Shown piece by piece: positions 11,281 to 21,583 of a stretch of 64,000 bases of DNA. A model generated the notes under the pieces. That model ran no database searches, had not been told where the DNA came from, and was given only the letters and a program-made list of their open reading frames with translations. The stretch spans positions 7,502,001 to 7,566,000 of the forward strand of contig NC_079516.1 in the NCBI RefSeq assembly GCF_000801105.2. Direction: 5' to 3'. The stretch comes from Raphanus sativus (Eukaryota; Streptophyta; Magnoliopsida; Brassicales; Brassicaceae). Within the stretch, counting starts at the first letter, position 1; each line of letters opens with the position of its first letter. The position numbers and the translations under genes are program-made.

Positions 11281-13473
11281 ACTTAGAGCTCCTCGCTGAA
11301 GGTCGACTTGGATGATTTTTGTTTCAGACCCGGTTCGAGGAATTCAGTGAACCATTTTGCAGATTCTTTCTCCATGCGAGTCAAGTTGTTCTGGAAGTCG
11401 ATGTAGTAGAGACCAAACCTAGCTGTGTACCCATCTTGCCACTCGAAGTTGTCCATTAACGACCACACGAAATAAGATGTAACGTTCACCTTATCGTCAC
11501 TGCAAGATATATACAACAAGGATCATATATGTAAATGGAAAAACATGTATAGTTAAGCATCATTGCCTACCACAAATGATTTAATTGATCTCACCATATA
11601 GCCTGATGCAGGGCCAAAAGATGTCTCTGGTGATAGTATTTCCTGTTATGGTCATTGAGAGCAACGCTATGATCTGTATCTTTATCGCCAAGGTCTTCTC
11701 CATAGCCTATAAAACAGATTGCGAAAATTCAACAAATGTAATAAAAACAAGGTAATACATTTTATTCTGTGCTAATAAAGACATTTTAAATATAGAGAAA
11801 ACCATTCTCAGTAATTATGATCTCAGGGTTGCCATATCTGTCTTTTATGTATTTTACAAGCTTCCTCAAACCCGCTGCGTATACAGCCATCTTAGCAGTG
11901 TTGGTTTACAAAATATAGAAGAAAGGAGATAAATAATTAAAACGTAATTTACAACGTCTAAAAAGGTTATTAAGAAGCAAATGCCTACCTGGCTACCAAT
12001 CTTAACGGACCCATCAACAGTCTTGGCTGAACATGTAAAAAGAGCAAAAATAATTATTTATTGAATGAACAATATATATTATTCTTACCTGCATAGACTT
12101 CTTCACAAAATAATCATACCCACATAGATAATTAACACGTTGATAGTATTAGTATATAATAAAATTTCTCTATAATACGTGAACATAAATAAATCTTACG
12201 TTCAAACTCGACTAGAGAATCTGTAGCCCAAGATGGTTGTCGATGATCACGCTTTTCGCTTGCCTTTGCATAGAACGAACTCTAATAGTTTATTCCCACG
12301 AAGTCAGCAGAGCCTTTCAGTTTTGCCTTTTGGGCTTTTGTAAATCTGGGCAATCGAGCTCCGACCGCATCTTTCATACTTTGAGGATAATCACCGAAAG
12401 TTGTAGGATCCAAATGCCTGAAGAACATCGTAGGTATGTTTAAATATGTATAATGTATATACGTCGAGGATAAAAGAAAATTATGATCAACTATATGGAT
12501 TTCTTTTCTTTTTACCAGCCCATGATGAAGTCAACTACACGGTCTACGGTACGTTGACCTCCCTCCACATCTTCTGGTTCAAACCAAGCCGGGCTATGAG
12601 CAATCCCGATTTTACCTCCTTTGCACTTTCAAGAATCTAAAAACAAAAAAAAATGAGAAAAAAAAATTCAGTTCTCTCGTCTTTTGTTTTGTTTTTACCT
12701 TTTCGCCCTTTCTGAAAACGTCAACTGCTTCAGCGTGACTGACGAGTAGATTATGACTAACGACATAAGCCTCGAATCCTGACCGTCCATCTTGGCAAAG
12801 ATGTCCAAAGTCTTTGATATACGGAGAACAACGTCCAGGTGCTTTCTTCCCAACGTCGTAGCCTGAACGGCTAAAGACCCATGGCTCGTTGAACGTAATA
12901 CAGTTTTTCACTTTGTCCCGTGGAACGTGAAGTTTGCGTACTCCACAAAGTCCGGTCTATATGTATTCGCAATTTAAGAAAAGAGTGTTACGGTATTGAT
13001 GTTGTTTGCGTACATTAGAGAATGTAAATATGATTGAGAGACAAGCAAAAAGGCTTACACTACATGTTCGCTCAAAAAGCCACCGTACTCATCTTCCAAA
13101 TCGGCGGGCATGTCCCAGTGGAAAACCGTTACTAGTGGTGTTAGGTCTGAAACAACAATGAAGAGTTAGTTTTTTTCCGTTACACTACGTTGAAACGATA
13201 AACTAAAATGAAGAAGATCGTGAGAACATATGAGACCATTTTTAAGAAGCTCGTCTATAAGGTCGTGGTAAAATTGAACTCCTTCTTTGCTTATTCCTTT
13301 CTCCATCCTCCCATCTGTTATATTAAACAATTTACAGCTGTTATTACAACTAATTGGGAATTTGTTACATATGAGACCTTTTTTTTCTTTTTTTTTTGAA
13401 CTTACGGGGAAATATTCTTGGCCATGCAATGGATAGTCTAAAAGCATCAGTGTTCAGCTTTTTCATCAACTTG

Positions 13474-13489
13474 ATATCCTCCTGTTGAA
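13474..13489. repeat. LINE target-site duplication, left copy
   Basis: The 16-bp ATATCCTCCTGTTGAA is identical to the copy at 19148-19163. Read on the minus strand it is TTCAACAG then GAGGATAT: the last 8 bases of a glucosidase intron plus the first 8 of exon 4. Confidence 0.95.
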
Positions 13490-13563
13490 GGAGTTTTTTT
13501 TAGAGTTTTTTTTAGTCGGTCAAATACTCTCTCTGGCACGACCTCCGATGCAAACTGTTTGGA

Positions 13564-15261
13564 ATGTCCTTGGTCACTCTTCCGGCGAGAATCCACCGGC
13601 GTTTGTCACTGGCGAACCCCCTCCCTCCCCCTGATCCCCCTGACCCAGCCTCACCCTTATCTCCTGTCAGCTTCCCTTCCCTAACTGATGCCGTCACCAA
13701 AACTGCCTCCAAAGCTTCCTCTCGAAGAGGACAGCATAAGGGCTCATCTCCTCCTACTACCACTGTCTTCCTCTCCTCTGAGAAGCAGCAGACAACTCCT
13801 ACTACCTCTGAAACCATACCCATGGAAATAGAGAAACCAAACTCAACCTTATCCACAACTACTACTGTTCCTATTACTGTTCATAATTCTGGATCTGAAA
13901 AATCCAACACCCTTACCAATTTAGATGCCACTAAAGGCTACTCAATCCTTCCACCTTCAGCCTCCTCTCCTATTCAAACCAATAAAGCTTCCAGCCATCA
14001 ACCACAAAACCCTATCCTTCCTATCCTCCCAAACCCTAATGAACCAATCCCCCCGTCTCCTGCCAACCAATCCCCCACTGCTAACCAATCGAACCTCACT
14101 ACCCATAAACCTACACTAGTAGAGAAGCTTCGTGCGTCTGCTGACTTGTCGCTAAAGCGGCTTGCTCCAGTCACGTTAGCTCCCTCAGGAAGGCCGCGCA
14201 TTGTTATCCCCGACGCTGTATTTGAGAAAGGAGCTGCTATTCACAAAGATTTCATCATATGCTACTTTAATGGTAAATCTCCACCCTTCAGTCAAATACA
14301 GAGTGTTTTCAACTACATGTGGGGAAAAGGCAAAAGACTTGAGATACACAACAACCCAATCAACCGTTCTGTTCTAGTGAGGATACAAAGTGATTACCTC
14401 AGGGCGAAGATCTTGGAGAAGAACATCTGGTATGTAGGAGACTCAATGTTTCACACGGCGCAATGGAACTCCACTCATTCATCGAGCACGCCTCCCCTAA
14501 AAGCCATAAAGATATGGGCACACCTCACTGGAGTACCACTGGATCTTAGGCATGACGAGGGGCTCAGTCTGGTGGCAGGACTGGTTGGAGAGCCTAAAGA
14601 GACAGATGAATTTACGAAAAGCTTAGTGAGTCTCACTGTCTCTCATGTGAAAGTCGAAGTTGATCTAACTGTCCCATTACCTCCGGTTGTTGAGTTTGAG
14701 AGACAAAGCGGCGAAGTAGTTGAAGTCTTAGTTCACTACCCTTGGGTCCCCCCGACTTGCTCTCATTGTCATGAGCTTGGTCACATTGTGAGGAACTGCT
14801 TAACCTACTCCCCTCCTGCCCCTCCTGTACCTGATACTGAAACCACAAAAACTCCGAGTAAAAATAGCCTTGCTCATCAGTCTGAAACTAATCCTAAAAC
14901 CCCAAAAAAGCCACCCCAAAAAGCCACCTTACCTAAAACTGCCTTTACCCCTGCTAAAGCTGCCATGAAAAATCAAAAAACCCATCAAAAATACCAACCT
15001 GTAAACAAACCGTCCTCCTCCAAACCCCTGCCTAACCCTTTCTCCACTCCTGACCCTGTCCAAAAGCCTTCTTTGAAGCGGTCCCGCTCCTCTCCCACCC
15101 TCTCTCCTCCCATTTCCTTGACTGCTAACCCTTTTGCTCTCCTCAAACCACCTGACCCTGACTTATCCATTCAAAACCCTCACCCACTTCTTGATAACTC
15201 CTTCCCGCCTGATCCTAGAGGTGTCGCTCTCTCAGAGGACCCTCAAATCCCTCCCCAATGA
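13564..15261 (+). CDS. LINE ORF1: DUF4283/zinc-knuckle nucleic-acid-binding protein
   Basis: A 565-aa ORF1 protein of a plant L1 element, expected to bind the element RNA and accompany it as an RNP. The N-terminal third is Pro/Ser/Thr-rich and probably disordered. A folded region (about 185-390), including KAIKIWAHLTGVPLDL, corresponds to the DUF4283 domain of plant LINEs and related proteins. It is followed by a CX2CX4HX4C zinc knuckle, CSHCHELGHIVRNC, with Cys399, Cys402, His407 and Cys412. The C-terminal 150 residues are basic and Pro-rich. The stop codon overlaps the ORF2 start as ATGA, so ORF2 may be translated by termination-reinitiation. No frameshift or internal stop is seen. Confidence 0.9.
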   Translation: MSLVTLPARIHRRLSLANPLPPPDPPDPASPLSPVSFPSLTDAVTKTASKASSRRGQHKGSSPPTTTVFLSSEKQQTTPTTSETIPMEIEKPNSTLSTTTTVPITVHNSGSEKSNTLTNLDATKGYSILPPSASSPIQTNKASSHQPQNPILPILPNPNEPIPPSPANQSPTANQSNLTTHKPTLVEKLRASADLSLKRLAPVTLAPSGRPRIVIPDAVFEKGAAIHKDFIICYFNGKSPPFSQIQSVFNYMWGKGKRLEIHNNPINRSVLVRIQSDYLRAKILEKNIWYVGDSMFHTAQWNSTHSSSTPPLKAIKIWAHLTGVPLDLRHDEGLSLVAGLVGEPKETDEFTKSLVSLTVSHVKVEVDLTVPLPPVVEFERQSGEVVEVLVHYPWVPPTCSHCHELGHIVRNCLTYSPPAPPVPDTETTKTPSKNSLAHQSETNPKTPKKPPQKATLPKTAFTPAKAAMKNQKTHQKYQPVNKPSSSKPLPNPFSTPDPVQKPSLKRSRSSPTLSPPISLTANPFALLKPPDPDLSIQNPHPLLDNSFPPDPRGVALSEDPQIPPQ

Positions 15262-18200
15262 GTGTCAAGCTCTTTTTTTGGAATGTCCGTGGCCTAAATG
15301 ACCCGGGCAAGCATAAACCTTTTGTAGATTGGCTTAGAAGCCAAAAGCCCCTTTTTGGTGCCCTTCTTGAAACTCATATAAAAGAACCTTCTCTAGCCCC
15401 TATAATAACCAAGTTGTGCCCACAGTGGAAGTTCACCTCTAATCACCTATCTGACCCAGATGGCCGCATTGTTCTGATCTGGAAGGACCCTCTAGATGTT
15501 CGAATTCTGTTCCAGTCTAGCCAGCTCTTGACTTGCTCTATCACAATTCCAAACCAAGCTCCTCTCTATTACTCTGCTATATACGCTTCAAACCTGAGCG
15601 AGGAGAGAGTGGAGCTTTGGAGTGATCTTCTTCAAAACCAGACAACCTTTGCTCTTGACAACAGTAATTGGGTAGTTGGTGGAGATCTGAATCAGGTCCT
15701 GTTTCCTTTTGAGCACTCGAGCCCTGAGGTGGATCACACAAGTAGCCTCATGTTCCAATTGCAAGACTGTCTTCTGCAAGCAGGCTTATTCGACTTACGG
15801 TATTTGGGTCCCTGTCACACTTGGTCCAATAAGCAGCCTGAAACACCCATTGCCAAAAAGCTCGATAGGCTACTGGTAAACAACACCACTATCTCGTCTT
15901 ATCCCCACGCAGTAGCCTCCTTCCTCCCTCCAGAAATGTCAGACCACTCCCCCTGTCTCCTTAACCTAGCCCTAAGCCTTCCCCAAGCTGGAACTTGCCC
16001 TTACCGTTTCCAAAACTACCTAACTAAGCACCCTGGGTTCGCCATGTTGATCAAAGAAGCCTGGATTCTGGCTGGAAGCGTATGCCAAACATTGTCTCAG
16101 TTGTGCTGGAAATTAAAACAGATAAAGAGTGAACTAAAGAAAATAAATAGAGAGAACTACTCAAACATTCAAGAGAGGGTTACTGAGACTCACCGTTTGC
16201 TTCAATGTTTGCAGGTACATGCGCTACAAGATCCGAGCACAACAACTTTTCAAGAGGAGAGGACCCTACATCAAAAGTGGGACTTCTTGAGGGAAATTGA
16301 GGAGCTTTACTTTAGACAAAAGTCTAGAATAAACTGGCTCAGAGCAGGGGACTTCAACACCACCTTCTTCCATAGGATATGCCAAGTGAGAGCAAGCTAT
16401 AACGCCATTCGAGCCTTCCTAGACGGTTCTGGAGTATGGATAACAGACCCTATGGAGATGAGTAATTTGGCTGTGGCGCACTTCTGCTCAGTACTAGGCC
16501 CTGTGTATGTACCACCAAAAGTCATTTCCTCTCGCGACTGGTTCTGTAGCCTACTCAACTTCACCATCTCTCCTGCGCAGCGTACACAGATGATGTTAAT
16601 TCCTTCACGAGATGAGATAAAATCGATGATGTTCAGGCTCAACCCGAATAAGGCACCTGGGCCTGATGGACTAACCTCAGGATTCTTTAAAGCATCATGG
16701 GACTCTCTTGGTGACGAAGTATCCAACGCCATCATCAATTTCTTTCAGACAGGGTTCATGCCTTCCTCTACGAATGCCACTATCCTCACTCTAGTTCCCA
16801 AATTTCCTGGAGCATCAAAGATAACAGAGTTTAGACCCATCTCATGTCTTAACACTATCTACAAAGTGATCTCAAGGCTACTGGTTAAGAAGCTAAAACC
16901 CATTCTGCCAACTCTTATACTCCCTTGCCAAACGGCTTTTGTGAAAGGGAGATTGCTGCTGGAGAATACTATCCTAGCTAGCGAGTTGATTAATGGGTAT
17001 CATAAGAACAAGGGGACTAAGAGGATTACCATCAAAGTCGATATCGCGAAGGCATTTGACACTCTTTCATGGGACTTCCTTTTCTCATGCCTCCACGGAT
17101 TAGGCCTTCCTGATACTTTCATTCACTGGCTAAGCTCCTGCATATGTAAAACAAGTTTTATGGTGGGCTACAACGGTACTGTTAATGGTTATTTCAAAGG
17201 TACAAGAGGGCTAAGACAGGGAGACCCCTTATCCCCTTACCTCTTTGTTATAGCGATGAATTGCCTCTCACATATGCTGAATAATGCTGCTTCCCACTCT
17301 GGTCTACGCTACCACTCCCAGTGCAAGAAGATAAAGCTTACACACTTGTCGTTTGCTGATGATCTACTAATCTTCACTGAAGGAAACATTGAATCAGTTC
17401 AATGTGTTCTCCAGGTGCTGCGTGAGTTTGAAGATAGGTCTGGCCTGGCTGTAAGTATGCAAAAAACGAGCTTCTTTGCATCAGGTTTGTCGGAAGATGA
17501 AATCAATACGATCCAAGCTTCTACAGGAATGGCATGTGGGAGTTTACCTTTTCGGTATCTTGGAGTACCCATGAACTCAAGGAAGCTGTCGCTGGCTAGC
17601 TCTGAACCGCTCCTCCACCAAATAAAGATGAGATTCTCCTCCTGGTCCACAAAAACACTATCCTTCTCAGGGCGACTTATGTTGATAAAAACGGTGATAT
17701 CAGGAATTACTACCTTTTGGTGCTCCTCATTTGTACTCCCCAAAGCTTGTGTGGACAAAATCAACTCTATGTGCTCTGCGTTTCTCTGGAAAGGTAATCT
17801 CGAGGGCCATAACACAGCCAGAGTGGCATGGGAGACTGTGGTTAAGACAAAGGAACAAGGAGGCTTAGGAGTGAAAGACCTCCAAACTTGGAACAAAGCA
17901 TGCTGTATGCGTCTCATATGGATGCTCTTCTTCCGACCGGACTCTGTTTGGGTATCCTGGTTTAAAGAAGTAATACTCAAAGGCTCAGTCAATAACTACT
18001 GGACTACTAACCCATCACAGAGCTACTCTTGGCTGGCAAACAGGTTATTGAAGATGAGGAAGGATGCTTACCCACTGATCAAATTGAGGATCCACAATGG
18101 TGAGAGTGGGAGATTCTGGTTTGACAATTGGAGCCCCTATGGGTGTCTCCACGACTATTTGGAAGGAGGAAGATCAAGACTGGGAATCCCCAAAAATGCA

Positions 18201-18902
18201 ACACTAGCGTCTCTTCATCGAAATGGAACATGGAGATTACCTGCGGCAAGAACAGATCGTCAGTTGCAGGTTCTCTCCTATGTTACCACAATACAAATCG
18301 ATGACGAGAAAGATGACTATATTTGGGAGATTAACGGAAACGTAACTGATCGTTTTTGTACTGGTGAGGTTTATCACTTACTAAGAGGTGAAGAGTCTGC
18401 TGTAAGCTGGGCTCAAGCGGTGTGGGCTTCTCGGACCATACCAAGACAGAGTTTTCATGCTTGGCTGCTTATCCTAAACAGAATCCCAACTCGAGATCGG
18501 TTGATACAGTGGGGCATCGACGTCTCCCCTCTGTGCCTTCTCTGCAATCAAGGAAATGAATCAAGAAATCATCTTTATTGGGACTGCAATTTTGGTTTCG
18601 ACCTGTGGAAATTGGTTGCAAGCAGGTGCAGACTTACGCCCCAACGTGGATGGGAGAACTCCCTCACTCAGATGACATCTCTAACCTCATCGGTGTCCCT
18701 CCGGTCACTAACTCTTCTGGGATGGCAAGCGACACTCTACTGGATTTGGAATGAGAGGAACCAACGACTGCATGCAAACCGTTTCAGATCAATCGACTCC
18801 CTCTTCTCGATCATTGATCATCAGGTGAGGAATAAACTTCAAAGCTTCAGAGATACCAATCCAAGGAGATCATCTGAGATGATGCAACAGTGGCTCAGCT
18901 AG
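15258..18902 (+). CDS. LINE ORF2: endonuclease - reverse transcriptase
   Basis: A 1214-aa ORF2 polyprotein. Residues about 1-235 form an apurinic endonuclease-like domain (start FFWNVRGLND, then VVGGDLNQ, and SDHSPCLLNL near its end), which nicks the target DNA. The reverse transcriptase follows: NPNKAPGPDGL, EFRPISCLNTIYKVISR, KVDIAKAFDTLSWDF, GLRQGDPLSPYLF, and the catalytic FADD at 699-702. The C-terminus has a zf-RVT-type region (FHAWLLILNRIPTRDRL, then a C/H-rich block LCLLCN and RNHLYWDC). No C-terminal RNase H domain is visible, unlike some plant LINEs. The frame is open throughout, so the enzyme could be functional. ATG overlaps the ORF1 stop by 4 nt. Confidence 0.95.
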   Translation: MSVKLFFWNVRGLNDPGKHKPFVDWLRSQKPLFGALLETHIKEPSLAPIITKLCPQWKFTSNHLSDPDGRIVLIWKDPLDVRILFQSSQLLTCSITIPNQAPLYYSAIYASNLSEERVELWSDLLQNQTTFALDNSNWVVGGDLNQVLFPFEHSSPEVDHTSSLMFQLQDCLLQAGLFDLRYLGPCHTWSNKQPETPIAKKLDRLLVNNTTISSYPHAVASFLPPEMSDHSPCLLNLALSLPQAGTCPYRFQNYLTKHPGFAMLIKEAWILAGSVCQTLSQLCWKLKQIKSELKKINRENYSNIQERVTETHRLLQCLQVHALQDPSTTTFQEERTLHQKWDFLREIEELYFRQKSRINWLRAGDFNTTFFHRICQVRASYNAIRAFLDGSGVWITDPMEMSNLAVAHFCSVLGPVYVPPKVISSRDWFCSLLNFTISPAQRTQMMLIPSRDEIKSMMFRLNPNKAPGPDGLTSGFFKASWDSLGDEVSNAIINFFQTGFMPSSTNATILTLVPKFPGASKITEFRPISCLNTIYKVISRLLVKKLKPILPTLILPCQTAFVKGRLLLENTILASELINGYHKNKGTKRITIKVDIAKAFDTLSWDFLFSCLHGLGLPDTFIHWLSSCICKTSFMVGYNGTVNGYFKGTRGLRQGDPLSPYLFVIAMNCLSHMLNNAASHSGLRYHSQCKKIKLTHLSFADDLLIFTEGNIESVQCVLQVLREFEDRSGLAVSMQKTSFFASGLSEDEINTIQASTGMACGSLPFRYLGVPMNSRKLSLASSEPLLHQIKMRFSSWSTKTLSFSGRLMLIKTVISGITTFWCSSFVLPKACVDKINSMCSAFLWKGNLEGHNTARVAWETVVKTKEQGGLGVKDLQTWNKACCMRLIWMLFFRPDSVWVSWFKEVILKGSVNNYWTTNPSQSYSWLANRLLKMRKDAYPLIKLRIHNGESGRFWFDNWSPYGCLHDYLEGGRSRLGIPKNATLASLHRNGTWRLPAARTDRQLQVLSYVTTIQIDDEKDDYIWEINGNVTDRFCTGEVYHLLRGEESAVSWAQAVWASRTIPRQSFHAWLLILNRIPTRDRLIQWGIDVSPLCLLCNQGNESRNHLYWDCNFGFDLWKLVASRCRLTPQRGWENSLTQMTSLTSSVSLRSLTLLGWQATLYWIWNERNQRLHANRFRSIDSLFSIIDHQVRNKLQSFRDTNPRRSSEMMQQWLS

Positions 18903-19147
18903 AGGTACAGATTTTCTCCCTCGGTTGATCGATCTACTGCCTCTCTCACTCTCCGTTCTGCGGTTCTTCGACTTCTCTTGATTGACTAACTATGGGCTGA
19001 TAGATTATGTGGGCTTAGATAATATTGGGCTAAGGTTATTTTAATATGAGTTTTTATTGGGCTAGGCTCTATAACTAGTGCCTTTGGGCTATTGTAAACA
19101 TTTTCATTCTCTTTTGCATTTTAAATTAAGAAGGCCAGTTACAAAAA

Positions 19148-19163
19148 ATATCCTCCTGTTGAA
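19148..19163. repeat. LINE target-site duplication, right copy
   Basis: Identical to 13474-13489 and directly follows the A-rich tail. On the minus strand this copy keeps the natural intron upstream of the acceptor, but the exon is cut after 8 bases by the LINE. Confidence 0.95.
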
Positions 19164-20770
19164 TTTCACGGTTACTAAACATAAGTTTACAAAGTAGAGA
19201 TTTTAGATAGGACTGTAGAGGGAGATTACCCTGAAACGATGGTAGAAATCGACGGCCACTTCAGCATTGTGATTCTTAACTCTCTCTGCGCAGTTTCATA
19301 TTAAGAAATGATATATGAGTAAGACTTTCTAATATTGGTCGAATTTTTTTTTTCAATTGTATCTCTGTTTGTCTTGTTAGATGCCAATGTTGACTATCTA
19401 GGTTTAATCTATAAGAATAAAATATTACTACACAAGCTAAAGTTTTTTGTATCAAGATCAGGATAAGGTCGAACAGAAAATATCTTGTTTATACAACAGC
19501 TTAAACAACAACAACACAACCACACCAGATTGAAACGACAAGATCAGAATTTAAGAGATGGAGACCGGTCATGCGCAGAAGGTCTATCTAAGAGGAACTT
19601 TAGTGAAGAGTTCTAATATCCAGTATAAAAATAAATAGAAAAACATGCAGTAGAACCTCTATAAAGATATTAATTACAAAAGTTCTTTTTAGCTTTTTTT
19701 CTATTTTTCTATTTTTGTTTATAAAATAAGAAAATATTTAATTTTACCATATATACATTATTTAAATTTTATAAATTTGACTTTTATATGGTTTTAGTGT
19801 ATATGTTTATGTTTTATGTGATTTTAAATATAATTTTACTAAATATTATCAAAATATATTGAAATATTAAGAAAAATAGATGTATTTTCATTGTAAATAT
19901 AAAACCAACAATATAATATTTAGTTTATACTTATATAGAAAATATATATTGATAGATTATTAATTTATGTTTTTAATGGAACTATATATTTAAATAGAAA
20001 TTTAAAATATTATTATTTTATTATTTTATCAATTTGTATCATATTTTACAGTTGAACCGACGAAATTTATTAATTTATAGAGATTTTACCGTATTTAGTA
20101 GTAAATGTTGAGATATATTTATATATATATATATGTTCCGTAGTAGAAATAAATGGTAAAAGAGAGATATACGAGGAAATTTCTTGGTATAGATATCCCA
20201 CAGGCTTGGTCCTCTGCAACCTTCATTTACTGCACCTTCAACCTATTTTCACAACATAGAACATTATATATTTAGTAATTACGTGGATTTAGAAAAGATA
20301 TCTATTGAGTGTTGTTTGTTTATCAAATTTTAATTCAAGGGAAACTTTCAATAACTTCAAAAAATAAATACTTGACAAAGCAAATAATTGTATCCTGACT
20401 TGTCGGAAGCTTCTCTCCCTCTATATACCTGATAGGATGCGGTTGCGGTACCAAACATGAAGCCCTCCGAGAAACTTGCACGACTAAGGGCATCAGTCTT
20501 AGGGCAAACAGGTCCTTATTCGGCCCTGGTAGGAGAGCCGACAAGTGTTACGAGCAAAAGTAACCCCAAGAGAGGAAACTTCATTGTTGATATACTTTGT
20601 ACTAGCTCACGAGTTTGTTTCTTAACAATTTTCTTTCAAACAGGGCAAGACTATGGTTAATGGAATCGATATGTAGAAGGGAAATATCTTCGTTTTTTAT
20701 ACGCATATATATAAGTAGCAACAGTCGAGTGATGAAATCCATGGCCGAAAGTTGTATTTGTAGGCCGCCA

Positions 20771-21175
20771 AGTGTCTTAATCACACTGTTACATGCACAT
20801 TGAGATTTTTAATTGTCTCGTTCTCACTCTCACTGTTGCATGCACATTGATCATCTGTCTGTTGTTGTCTTCTTATTCTCTGGCCTAAGATTCGTAGGTG
20901 TATGTCAAATATTTCATACATCTGGATGTTAGGGCTGTGTATGATTCTTTAGAAGCACATGTGGATGCCAGTGTCTTTATTACACTGTTACATGCAAATT
21001 ATATTTTTGAAGGCGAAGTGAATCTTTTCACTCTCACTGTTGCATCCACATTGATCATTTGTCTGTTGTTGTCTTCTCGTTATCCGGTCTAAGATTTGTA
21101 TGTGTATGTCGAATATTTCTTACATCTGGCCTGTTGGGGTTAAGTGTATGAATTTTTAGAAGTACATGTGGAAAT
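20771..21175. repeat. diverged tandem duplication, about 200 bp x 2
   Basis: Copy 1 starts near 20771 and copy 2 near 20970. Both begin AGTGTCTT, share CACTGTTACATGC, then CTCTCACTGTTGCAT and CACATTGATCAT, and end near ACATGTGGA. Divergence is roughly 20 percent with indels. It lies upstream of the lectin gene and carries no ORF of note. Confidence 0.75.
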
Positions 21176-21583
21176 TAAGGTCAAGTGTTCGACTTTGAAG
21201 GGTTATAAGTGGATATTGCACGAACTTCAATAAGTGGAACAATCGTCACACAGAGTAACGTGTGATCTTTAGGACCACAAGCTTGGTTTTGAGTTATCTC
21301 CTATCTAAATGTGCATCTTTGTTTATAGTAAACGCACTTGCGTTCATCTTCATCATTCATCAGTACCACAGCAGCTCTCTTATCTCTTTCTATTATCTAA
21401 ATATAAAATAAAACAGAGGCGTTCTCTCTTTCAAATGCTCGTAAATTAATGTCCATGTTTTCAGTTAGTTGCTATCTGTTATGAAAACGATATAAATTCT
21501 ATCTGATATATATGTAAAAAGTACGTTAGGTATTATTCTATAGTGAAAAACTAACATTTGTTACTTGATGGTCAGATACAACA

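Larger units (their letters stand above)
13490..19147 (+). mobile_element. full-length L1-type LINE retrotransposon
   Basis: A 5658-bp non-LTR retrotransposon bounded by a perfect 16-bp target duplication. It starts GGAGTTTTTTTTAGAG, carries two intact overlapping ORFs (13564-15261 and 15258-18902), and ends with a short A-rich tail (ACAAAAA). No LTRs are present. The 3' untranslated part is about 245 bp. Uninterrupted ORFs and the perfect duplication indicate a young, possibly still competent insertion. It lies opposite to the beta-glucosidase gene it interrupts, exactly at the intron 3 / exon 4 boundary. Confidence 0.95.
11283..20584 (-). pseudogene. BGLU19: GH1 beta-glucosidase (BGLU18/BGLU19-like, ER-body type), broken and split by a LINE
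   Basis: Exons can be traced at 20584-20429, 20242-20173, 19285-19230, 13481-13406, 13314-13237, 13146-13059, 12956-12699, 12625-12526, 12417-12200, 12026-11989, about 11905-11803, 11706-11595 and 11499-11283. The conceptual protein has a signal peptide (MKFPLLGLLLLVTLVG), the acid/base motif ITFNEP, the nucleophile motif IITENG and a C-terminal SEEL resembling ER-retention tails of ER-body glucosidases. Lesions: TAA at codon 23 (20518-20516); a probable 7-nt deletion near 12919 before ITFNEP, with the conserved Trp of NWITFNEP read as Cys; TAG at 12284-12282 in the GINYY motif; AA instead of AG at the acceptor near 11906-11907. A 5.66-kb LINE lies between exons 3 and 4. Family members hydrolyse glucosides in defence. 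Position fits At3g21370. Confidence 0.9.

Noticed and set aside
13208..13399. Plus-strand ORF over glucosidase exons 4-5
   Set aside because: Antisense to recognisable GH1 exons.
17399..17992. 197-codon minus-strand ORF in the LINE
   Set aside because: Antisense shadow of the reverse-transcriptase ORF; no independent motif.
20335..20544. 69-codon minus-strand ORF in the glucosidase first exon
   Set aside because: Wrong frame; the correct frame encodes the signal peptide and the conserved FMFGTATASYQ block, with a stop.
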